In this document: positions 1 through 6,578 of the stretch, one piece after another
How the letters are laid out: the number at the start of each line of letters is the position of its first letter
How positions within the stretch are numbered: the stretch's first letter is position 1
DNA from: an uncultured Opitutales bacterium
GTDB lineage: Bacteria > Verrucomicrobiota > Verrucomicrobiia > Opitutales > UBA2995
Direction: 5' to 3'
Length of the DNA stretch: 10,340 bases
Assembly (NCBI GenBank): GCA_937920335.1
Contig: CALGUT010000611.1
Location: 1 to 10,340 of the forward strand
Translations under genes and position numbers: made by a program
The notes under the pieces: generated by a model
Told to the model about the DNA's origin: nothing
The model's database searches: none
Seen by the model: only the letters and a program-made list of their open reading frames with translations

Positions 1-1
1 T

Positions 2-910
2 CTCGCGCTACCACCCATGCTTGGAATCGGCGTGGCCTACCATGCCAATCCCCTCGATTCGAAAACCATTGGTTCGCTCGTAGAAGACAATCAAGTCACC
101 TATCTCATAGCGACACCCACCTTTCTGCAGATGTATCTGCGGGGTTGTAGCGCCGAGCAATTCAAGTCGCTTGAGTTCGTCATGGTCGGAGCCGAAAAGC
201 TTCCAGAGAGGCTGGCTCAGGCTTTTGAAGAAAAGTTTGGGTTGTACCCGGTTGAAGGATACGGGTGTACGGAGTGTTCCCCGGTCGTATCTGCTAACTC
301 AAGAGATTTTCGCAAGGGCGCTATTAAACAGGTCGGCATTAAACCCGGTAAGATTGGTCATCCACTCCCCGGAATAAGTATTCGCATTGTCGATCCGGAA
401 ACCCGGGAACCGGTCGAAACCGGGAACCCCGGTCTGATGCTCGTTAAAGGACCCAACGTCATGCAGGGGTATTTGGGCCAACCAGAAAAAACCGAAGAGG
501 TGCTGCAAGATGGTTGGTATACCACGGGAGATATCGCGACCATGGACGAAGATGGCTTTCTAACCATAACCGATCGCTTGAGTCGTTTTAGCAAGATCGG
601 CGGAGAAATGGTTCCTCATATCAAGATCGAAGAAGTCCTCCACGACCTACTGGAAGAAACAGAAAAATGCCTGGCCATAACCAGTCAGCCAGATGAACGA
701 AAAGGCGAGCGACTGATCGTCCTCCATACCTTGACCGCTGACCGACTCGAAATCTGTATCGAACGCTTGAGCGCTGCCGAGCTTCCCAATTTGTGGAAAC
801 CTAGAAAAGACCTCTTTTTTTATGTGGAATCGCTACCTTATCTAGGATCAGGAAAACTGGATCTCAGTACCTTAAAAACCCTTGCGAAACAGTTTATAGA
901 ATCGAAATGA
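2..910 (+). CDS. Aas-type acyl-[ACP]/acyl-CoA synthetase, 3' part only
   Basis: AMP-forming adenylating enzyme whose 5' end lies outside the window; the reading frame is open from base 2, so the first ATG at 17 is probably internal. The visible ~300 residues cover the end of the large domain and the whole small domain. Numbering from the ATG at 17, there is a Y-G-C-T-E-C-S-P motif (A5-like) near residues 82-89, a T-G-D segment near 170, a D-R-x-S-R-F-S-K-I-G-G-E hinge near 187-198, and the C-terminal G-S-G-K-L-D containing the probable catalytic lysine K280. The R-F-S-K-I-G-G-E-M-V-P hinge is typical of Aas enzymes, which reactivate 2-acyl-glycerophospholipids or fatty acids in membrane lipid turnover. 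In relatives this domain is often fused to acyltransferase or transporter domains; whether that holds here cannot be seen. A general fatty-acyl-CoA ligase is the alternative. Confidence 0.85.
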   Translation, partial: LALPPMLGIGVAYHANPLDSKTIGSLVEDNQVTYLIATPTFLQMYLRGCSAEQFKSLEFVMVGAEKLPERLAQAFEEKFGLYPVEGYGCTECSPVVSANSRDFRKGAIKQVGIKPGKIGHPLPGISIRIVDPETREPVETGNPGLMLVKGPNVMQGYLGQPEKTEEVLQDGWYTTGDIATMDEDGFLTITDRLSRFSKIGGEMVPHIKIEEVLHDLLEETEKCLAITSQPDERKGERLIVLHTLTADRLEICIERLSAAELPNLWKPRKDLFFYVESLPYLGSGKLDLSTLKTLAKQFIESK

Positions 911-959
911 TCACCAACCTTCAATCTCTGGAAGACTCCATGTTCGTTGATATATCCCT

Positions 960-1958
960 ATGAAGAGAACACTCGTCAGATCCGCATCGATCGCAGTAAT
1001 ACTGGTTATAATCGGCTTCACTCTAGGTTGGAAGCTTTCGCAACGCAGCTCGACACCCAAGGTAATTCTGGCACCGGCTACTCAAGGTTCTGAGCTCGTC
1101 CGTTTTCTCGCCGTGGGACGCCAAGGGTATGGAACTCCAAGCACACGGAAACTCAGCGCAGCAATGGAACGGGCAGCCGCGCGATCCACCACGTATTTCG
1201 CCATTCTGGGCGGCGATAATTTCCACCCCCATGGGGTCGAGTCAGTCAACGATTCCCAATGGAAGACCAAGTTCGAAAACCAGTACAACGGAGCGCATCT
1301 TCGTGGAATGCCATTTTATGCGGTGTTGGGAAACCATGACTATGAAGGAAACCCACAACCTGAAATCGATTACACGACCGCCGGGCTAGGATCTGGGCGG
1401 TGGCAGATGAACGACTTGTATTACTACAAAGATTTCGGTAACGCCCCAGACGGGCGAGTCCTCGTCCGTATCGCATTTATGGACATGATGGCAATGCTGG
1501 ATGTGGAAGCTGTAAAACGGTACGAACACCTGGTCCCCAGCCGAGACGAGCAGATTGAGTTTTTAAAGACGACCGTGGACGCTCCAGGTGACCCAGTTTG
1601 GAAAGTCATTGTTGGACACAACCCACTTCGCACCCTCGCAAAGCGGGAAGCGGCAGTCGCCAGAACGATGACTGATTTGCTACCCATTGCACAGTCTCTG
1701 GACATTGATATGGTTGTCAGTTCAAACGATTGGTTCCAACAGCTCCTCGACTATCCGGATGAGCCACTTCATGTGAGTACCAGCGGCGGTCCTCCTGAAG
1801 ATCGGTTTGAGCCAGTACCCTTCCGCAACAGCGATGGCATTTACACAAAGACCCAGCAAGGTTTCGCTCAGATCTCTATCGAACCCGGGCTTCTGCAAGT
1901 GGACCTGTTGAACATCAACGGCGATGTTTCTTATACCGCGACTCGATCCAAGGAGTAA
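960..1958 (+). CDS. Membrane-anchored purple-acid-phosphatase-like protein with degenerate metal site
   Basis: A 332-residue protein with an uncleaved-looking N-terminal membrane anchor (about residues 8-24) followed by a calcineurin-like phosphoesterase fold of the tartrate-resistant/purple acid phosphatase type, probably facing the periplasm. Family landmarks are recognisable: G-R-Q-G (53-56, normally GDWG), G-D-N-F-H (85-89, normally GDNFY), G-N-H-D (124-127), V-G-H-N-P (218-222) and S-S-N-D-W (254-258, normally SGHDH). Compared with TRAP, D86, N125 and H220 are kept, but the Asp of motif 1 is R54, the Tyr ligand is H89, and both His of the last motif are replaced (N256, W258). Classical two-metal phosphatase activity is therefore doubtful, and a pseudoenzyme or altered chemistry is inferred. 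The ATG at 960 is the only sensible start before the anchor; no clear Shine-Dalgarno is seen. It lies 49 bases after the acyl-activating gene and may be cotranscribed with it. Confidence 0.8.
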   Translation: MKRTLVRSASIAVILVIIGFTLGWKLSQRSSTPKVILAPATQGSELVRFLAVGRQGYGTPSTRKLSAAMERAAARSTTYFAILGGDNFHPHGVESVNDSQWKTKFENQYNGAHLRGMPFYAVLGNHDYEGNPQPEIDYTTAGLGSGRWQMNDLYYYKDFGNAPDGRVLVRIAFMDMMAMLDVEAVKRYEHLVPSRDEQIEFLKTTVDAPGDPVWKVIVGHNPLRTLAKREAAVARTMTDLLPIAQSLDIDMVVSSNDWFQQLLDYPDEPLHVSTSGGPPEDRFEPVPFRNSDGIYTKTQQGFAQISIEPGLLQVDLLNINGDVSYTATRSKE

Positions 1959-2039
1959 TAAAGCCCGCCTTTCTTCCAGCCCTCTTTCTTACTCACCCGG
2001 AGAACCCTCTGCGTTTAAGGCAAAGAATCATCCCAAACA

Positions 2040-2068
2040 TTGACACCCTGAAACGGCCTGCGTATCTA
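2040..2068 (+). promoter_or_regulatory. Candidate sigma70-type promoter for mtnK-mtnA
   Basis: A perfect TTGACA (2040-2045) is followed by a 17-base spacer and TATCTA (2063-2068), a partial match to TATAAT. Transcription would begin near 2075, giving a leader of about 36 bases before mtnK. The -10 match is only 3 of 6, so the call rests mainly on the perfect -35, the spacing and the location in a 152-base gap. No SAM-riboswitch-like structure was recognised in this gap. Confidence 0.4.
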
Positions 2069-2110
2069 CACTCAGGAATTTCAATCAGTAAACCTACCTC
2101 TGACACCTAT

Positions 2111-3367
2111 ATGTCCTACGAAATCCTTAGCACGGATAAACTTCCTGAGTATCTGAAATCCATCGACGCGATGGAGAGTATTTTTAGCAACTTTGATAAC
2201 CTGGAAGTTATCGAAGTCGGAGATGGGAACCTGAACTACGTTTACCTCATCAGCAACCGTGACAATCCTTCTGAGACGGTCGCTCTCAAACAAGCGGTCC
2301 CTTACCTGCGAGTAGTCGGAGAATCGTGGGCACTCACACGGGAACGTATGCGTTTTGAGATTCAGGCTCTGGTTAAGCAGAAAGAACTCTGCCCGGAACT
2401 CATTCCAGAAATCTACTACTCAAGCATCGAAATGTCAGTCGTGATCATGGAGAACATCTCTGACAAAAAAATCCTCCGCGGACAAATTATCGAAGGGAAA
2501 ACGTTCCCGAATTTGGCCGACCACATGTCCACATTCTTAGCTAATACCCTCTACTATTCCTCGGACTTGCATCTTCCCTCGCTGGAAAAGAAAGCAGCGG
2601 TTGCCAACTTCATTAATCCAGAGCTCTGTAACCTGACCGAGGAATTCGTATTCACAAACGCCTACGAGCAACACGAGACAAATAGTTACAACGAGGCGCT
2701 TACCCAGGCTGACATCGATTTTATTCAACACGACGGTGCACTTAAAATCGCAGTCGCAGAGATGAAGTACAAGTTCATGAATAACGCTGAGGCCCTGCTC
2801 CACGGTGACTTGCACATCGGTAGTATCATGACCAACGAAACGGAAACCACGGTTATCGATCCTGAATTCGCTTTTTACGGTCCCATGGGGTTCGATATCG
2901 GAGCATTTATTGGAAACCTCTTCATGTCTTACTTCTCCCACGAGCACCGCCAAAAACTTCTCGGAAACGAACAGCTCGATTACCGTACCTGGATCCTAGA
3001 TACGATCGCCTCTACCTGGAATCAGTTTGAGACGAAATTCGACGCACTCTGGGCCAAACACCAAGCGGATAAAGACCCTCTCTATTTCGATTACCCAGGT
3101 GGTGAAGCAGATGCCAAGCTACAGCGGGAAACATTTATCCAACGTGTATTTTCTGACTCACTGGGCTTCGCTGCCTGTAAGATGATGCGACGTATATTCG
3201 GCCTGGCGAAGGTAGCCGATATCGCGGATATTGAAGACCTCGAAGCCCGGGCATGCATTGAACGTATGACACTCCAACTGGGGAAAATCCTAGTTACGCA
3301 AAGAGATCAATTTCACAGTATCGAAGAAGTCATCGAACGCGCCAAAATCATTTCACCGCTTCAATAA
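2111..3367 (+). CDS. mtnK: S-methyl-5-thioribose kinase
   Basis: Phosphorylates 5-methylthioribose at C1 with ATP (EC 2.7.1.100) in cytoplasmic salvage of 5'-methylthioadenosine. The 418-residue length fits the family, which has an aminoglycoside-phosphotransferase/choline-kinase-like fold. Visible landmarks are the glycine-rich ATP loop V-G-D-G-N-L-N (36-42), the lysine of V-A-L-K (K60), R-V-V-G-E-S-W (67-73), the catalytic-loop H-G-D-L-H-I-G-S (231-238, base D233) and the metal-binding D-P-E motif (250-252) that replaces the usual DFG in MtnK. The start at 2111 precedes a typical N-terminus; upstream is the candidate promoter. The partner isomerase gene begins 11 bases after the stop, so the two are almost certainly one transcript. 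Homologues of this kinase can also act on 5-deoxyribose in some organisms, so either nucleoside by-product could be the source of substrate. No nucleosidase or phosphorylase gene is seen in the window. Confidence 0.93.
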   Translation: MSYEILSTDKLPEYLKSIDAMESIFSNFDNLEVIEVGDGNLNYVYLISNRDNPSETVALKQAVPYLRVVGESWALTRERMRFEIQALVKQKELCPELIPEIYYSSIEMSVVIMENISDKKILRGQIIEGKTFPNLADHMSTFLANTLYYSSDLHLPSLEKKAAVANFINPELCNLTEEFVFTNAYEQHETNSYNEALTQADIDFIQHDGALKIAVAEMKYKFMNNAEALLHGDLHIGSIMTNETETTVIDPEFAFYGPMGFDIGAFIGNLFMSYFSHEHRQKLLGNEQLDYRTWILDTIASTWNQFETKFDALWAKHQADKDPLYFDYPGGEADAKLQRETFIQRVFSDSLGFAACKMMRRIFGLAKVADIADIEDLEARACIERMTLQLGKILVTQRDQFHSIEEVIERAKIISPLQ

Positions 3368-3378
3368 CGAGAGCATCT

Positions 3379-4449
3379 ATGAGCGACATCCAAATTCCTA
3401 AAAACAGCCTTAACCTACCCGAAACTATTTGGTGGGAAAACGGAGAGCTTTTCCTCCTGGATCAAACCCAACTACCACTCGCTATAATCGGTGAACGCCA
3501 GGAAACGCTAGAACAAGTCAGCGACTCGATCAAAGCGCTTAAGGTACGCGGCGCGCCCGCAATTGGGGTCGCCGGAGCCTATGGCTTATTAGTAGGGCTG
3601 AAAAATGATCAAGACCTGTCGCTCGGTAAGTTTATGAGCCAAGTGGAGGCGAAAGCAGCCTGGCTCGGCGAAGCGAGACCCACCGCAGTCAATCTCAAGT
3701 GGGGCCTCAAGCGCATGGTTGCTTTCGCCAAAGAGCAATCAGCTACCACTAGCCAAGAGCTCTATGGACTGATGCTGGAAGAGGCGATCCGCATCCACAA
3801 AGAGGATCGTGAATTGTGCCGCATGATTGGCGTACACGGTGCCGAGCTAATTCAGCCTGGCCAAGGAATTTTGACCCACTGCAACGCGGGCTCTCTCGCC
3901 ACGTCCGAATACGGCACAGCGACTTCTCCGATGTATGTCGCTCACAAGAATCAAGTACCCTTCCGCGTTTATGCCGATGAAACCCGCCCGCTGCTACAAG
4001 GCGCACGGCTAACGAGCTGGGAACTCCAGCAAGCCGGTATCGACGTGACTCTGATAACTGACAACATGGCGGCCCACCTTATGTCACAGGGACTGATTGA
4101 TATCGTGATCGTTGGAACCGACCGCACAGCAGCCAACGGAGACGTCGCCAACAAAATTGGCACTCTGGGAGTCGCCATTCTCGCGAAGCACTTTGGGATT
4201 CCTTTCTACGTCGCCCTGCCCTACTCAACCATCGACTTTGACATGCCTCATGGGAGCGGTATCCCGATCGAAGAGAGAGACCCCATCGAGGTCACTCATT
4301 TTGGTGAGCGCAGAACGGCGCCCGAAGGTATTCAAGTGAGAAGCCCTGCATTTGACGTCACGCCCAATGAATTGGTTGCTGGCCTTATTACGGAACGTGG
4401 GATCATCCGCCCGCCGTTTAAGGAGAATCTTCTAAGCGAATACGCTTAG
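3379..4449 (+). CDS. mtnA: S-methyl-5-thioribose-1-phosphate isomerase
   Basis: Converts 5-methylthioribose-1-phosphate to 5-methylthioribulose-1-phosphate (EC 5.3.1.23), the step after MtnK. It is 356 residues and belongs to the eIF2B-like isomerase family. Diagnostic segments are K-V-R-G-A-P-A-I-G-V-A (55-65), A-R-P-T-A-V-N-L-K-W-G (99-109), T-H-C-N-A-G (166-171) with the catalytic cysteine C168, D-E-T-R-P-L-L-Q-G-A-R-L-T (200-212) and V-G-T-D-R-T-A-A-N-G-D (245-255) with the catalytic aspartate D248. These motifs indicate a true MtnA rather than an eIF2B subunit or ribose-1,5-bisphosphate isomerase. The gene follows mtnK after 11 bases containing a weak purine-rich GAGAG, and a hairpin overlapping its stop codon suggests the transcript ends here. 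The usual next genes of aerobic methionine salvage (dehydratase, enolase, phosphatase, dioxygenase) are absent from the window. Confidence 0.94.
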   Translation: MSDIQIPKNSLNLPETIWWENGELFLLDQTQLPLAIIGERQETLEQVSDSIKALKVRGAPAIGVAGAYGLLVGLKNDQDLSLGKFMSQVEAKAAWLGEARPTAVNLKWGLKRMVAFAKEQSATTSQELYGLMLEEAIRIHKEDRELCRMIGVHGAELIQPGQGILTHCNAGSLATSEYGTATSPMYVAHKNQVPFRVYADETRPLLQGARLTSWELQQAGIDVTLITDNMAAHLMSQGLIDIVIVGTDRTAANGDVANKIGTLGVAILAKHFGIPFYVALPYSTIDFDMPHGSGIPIEERDPIEVTHFGERRTAPEGIQVRSPAFDVTPNELVAGLITERGIIRPPFKENLLSEYA

Positions 4450-4490
4450 GGGCCCACAGTTTGGGTTCTCACCCAGAGGTCCTATTTTTA
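4448..4490 (+). terminator. Candidate rho-independent terminator after mtnA
   Basis: An inner stem TGGGT/ACCCA (4462-4466 with 4471-4475, loop TCTC) sits inside an imperfect outer pairing of 4448-4454 with 4478-4483, which includes a wobble pair and a bulged G. ATTTTTA follows at 4484-4490. The outer stem overlaps the mtnA stop codon. It is reasonable but not ideal as a terminator. Confidence 0.4.
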
Positions 4491-4508
4491 TACCATACAG
4501 TGGTGTCG

Positions 4509-4558
4509 ACATTGACAGTCATCCACCACGACGCTTGGCTAATTAGCTTCTTTACAAT
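4509..4558 (+). promoter_or_regulatory. Possible promoter region of the aldolase-dehydrogenase/GH4 unit
   Basis: This 123-base gap contains a second perfect TTGACA (4512-4517), embedded in the same nine bases (ACATTGACA) found upstream of mtnK. There is no good -10 at 16-18 bases from it. TACAAT (4553-4558) is a 5-of-6 match to a -10 but lacks a -35 at normal distance and would give a leader of only about 8 bases. A perfect 10-base palindrome, GCTAATTAGC (4538-4547), lies between them and could be an operator, although palindromes this short arise by chance. Confidence 0.28.
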
Positions 4559-4572
4559 TACTACGACCGAGT

Positions 4573-6546
4573 ATGAATAGTTTATGGAACGACGCGGAAG
4601 CAGCTGCTTTCAAGGATGATATCAAGGGCCTCCGTGCCTACACATCTCGATTGCTGGGAAGCAATCCGGACCTGGTATTACACGGCGGGGGTAACACCTC
4701 GGTGAAGCTTAAAGAAAAAGACTTTTTCGGAAACGAAGAGGACATACTGTTCTGCAAAGGCAGCGGGTGGGACCTAGCGACCATTGAAGTGGCAGGGTTT
4801 GCCCCGCTCAGGATAAGCGCGTTATTGAAGCTAGCCGAGCTCGAAACCCTGTCCGACACAGACATGGTGAATCAACAGCGGGTTGCGATGCTTGATCCCA
4901 AAGCGCCCAATGCATCTGTAGAGGCAATTCTCCATGCGGTCATACCGCACCGTTTCGTCGACCACACACACGCCGATTCGATCATTGCCCTGACTAACAC
5001 AGAAGACGGTGAAGACAAAATCAAGGAGGTGTTTGGAGACCGTATATTGATCGTTCCCTATATCATGCCAGGATTCGTGCTTGCCCGGAAGGTCTACGAA
5101 ATGACCCGGGGCATCGATTGGGCCGATTATGACGGTATGGTACTGATGAACCACGGCTTGTTTACTTTTGATGATGACGCAAAGACGTCCTATGAAAACA
5201 CCATTACGTTAGTCTCAAAAGCAGAAGCCTATCTGGATTCCAAAGGCGCTAGTAAGCTAGGTCAACCGTCAGGGCCCGTCGAGGCGGATCTGCTCGGACT
5301 CGCTGATTTAAGAAAATCAGTTTCCGATGCACGAGGCGTTCCAGTTTTAGCAAAGTGGGACTCAAGTCCCTATGTGGTAGCTTACTCAGAAATCGACAAC
5401 ATCGCAGATATTGGAACCCGCGGGCCTGTAACACCCGATCACTCTATTCTGACGAAGCGAATTCCCGCAGTATTGAATGGACCCACCGCCGAAGTCATTG
5501 AGCAATTTGGCAAAGACTATGAAGCTTATTTCGAAGCCAACCAAACACCGGGAATGACCCAGTTGGATCCGGCTCCTCGCTGGGTAATCTGGCCGGGCAA
5601 AGGAACCGTTTCCTTAGGAGCAAACTACAGCGAAGCCGTGAAGATATCAGATATCGCGGAACACACAACGAAGGTGGTCCAAAACAGCGAAGCGCTTGGA
5701 GGTTGGAAAGCACTCAGCGCGAAGAACGTATTCGATGTTGAATACTGGGAACTCGAGCAGGCGAAGCTGAAGAACCAAAAGGCAGCCCTACCTCTCCAAG
5801 GGAAAATCGCCTTGGTAACCGGAGGCGCCAGTGGCATCGGTAAAGCCTGTGCAGAACAATTGCACGCAGCTGGCGCGGCCGTGGTCGCAACCGATCTCAA
5901 TCCAGAGATTTTAAATCTATTTCAAAAGCCGACCTTTATTGGCAAGATTTGTGATGTCACAGATCGTGCTGCGTTACTGGATGCTATCGAAACCACGGTT
6001 TCGACCTTCGGTGGTCTGGATATCGTGGTGAGCAACGCCGGAATTTTTCCCCAAGGGCAATACATAGATCAGATGGATGACAAACCGTGGGATATGAGCA
6101 TAGCTCTCAATCTCACCCAGCACAAAGATCTGATGAAGTACTGCATTCCTTTCCTCAAAAAAGGAATTGATCCAACCATCATATTTATCGGCACCAAGAA
6201 CATCCCAGCTCCAGGGCCCGGGGCTTCCGCTTACTCCGTAGCTAAGGCAGGGCTCAACCAACTCATGCGGGTCGCCGCACTCGAGCTGGGGTCTCACAAT
6301 GTACGCGTCAATATCGTCCATCCTGATAGTGTATTCGATACCGCAATTTGGGCTGGAGGAGTTCTGGAAGCACGGGCGGAAAAATACGGCCTAACGGTAA
6401 AGGAATATATGTCTCGAAACGTGATGAAAACCCCAGTGAAGTCAGTCGAAGTAGCAAACGTGGTCACTTCCTTGGCGGGAACGACGTTTCTAAAGACCAC
6501 GGGCGCTCAACTCACCGTAGATGGCGGCAATGAACGCATCATCTAA
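4573..6546 (+). CDS. Class II aldolase/short-chain dehydrogenase fusion (RhaEW-like)
   Basis: A 657-residue two-domain enzyme. The N-terminal part (about 15-390) is a class II, zinc-dependent ketose-1-phosphate aldolase: H-G-G-G-N-T-S-V-K (37-45), C-K-G-S-G-W-D-L (61-68), candidate acid/base E117, and zinc ligands H131, H133 (D-H-T-H-A-D) and H194 (N-H-G). The C-terminal part (about 409-657) is a short-chain dehydrogenase: T-G-G-A-S-G-I-G (416-423), D441 favouring NAD over NADP, S-N-A-G (487-490) and Y554-x-x-x-K558. The position of the usual catalytic Ser, 13 before the Tyr, is T541. Characterised relatives cleave L-rhamnulose-1-phosphate to DHAP and lactaldehyde, then oxidise the aldehyde. 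Here no rhamnose isomerase or kinase is present, but mtnK-mtnA lie just upstream, so methylthioribulose-1-phosphate or deoxyribulose-1-phosphate are alternative substrates (inference). It is likely cotranscribed with the GH4 gene 32 bases downstream. Confidence 0.88.
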   Translation: MNSLWNDAEAAAFKDDIKGLRAYTSRLLGSNPDLVLHGGGNTSVKLKEKDFFGNEEDILFCKGSGWDLATIEVAGFAPLRISALLKLAELETLSDTDMVNQQRVAMLDPKAPNASVEAILHAVIPHRFVDHTHADSIIALTNTEDGEDKIKEVFGDRILIVPYIMPGFVLARKVYEMTRGIDWADYDGMVLMNHGLFTFDDDAKTSYENTITLVSKAEAYLDSKGASKLGQPSGPVEADLLGLADLRKSVSDARGVPVLAKWDSSPYVVAYSEIDNIADIGTRGPVTPDHSILTKRIPAVLNGPTAEVIEQFGKDYEAYFEANQTPGMTQLDPAPRWVIWPGKGTVSLGANYSEAVKISDIAEHTTKVVQNSEALGGWKALSAKNVFDVEYWELEQAKLKNQKAALPLQGKIALVTGGASGIGKACAEQLHAAGAAVVATDLNPEILNLFQKPTFIGKICDVTDRAALLDAIETTVSTFGGLDIVVSNAGIFPQGQYIDQMDDKPWDMSIALNLTQHKDLMKYCIPFLKKGIDPTIIFIGTKNIPAPGPGASAYSVAKAGLNQLMRVAALELGSHNVRVNIVHPDSVFDTAIWAGGVLEARAEKYGLTVKEYMSRNVMKTPVKSVEVANVVTSLAGTTFLKTTGAQLTVDGGNERII

Positions 6547-6578
6547 ACTATAACGTAATCCCCGAAACACCCAAGATC

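Noticed and set aside
1959..2110. SAM riboswitch upstream of mtnK
   Set aside because: Methionine-salvage genes in Firmicutes often have one, but the 152-base gap shows no recognisable S-box helices or terminator/antiterminator pair. The promoter reading is simpler.
2537..2953. A 138-codon open frame antisense to mtnK
   Set aside because: It lies wholly inside a well-supported mtnK frame with conserved motifs and shows no recognisable domain or ribosome-binding site.
4538..4547. Palindrome GCTAATTAGC as a regulator-binding site
   Set aside because: Ten-base palindromes are expected several times by chance in 10 kb, and no second copy was found near the other promoter. It is mentioned only within the promoter entry.
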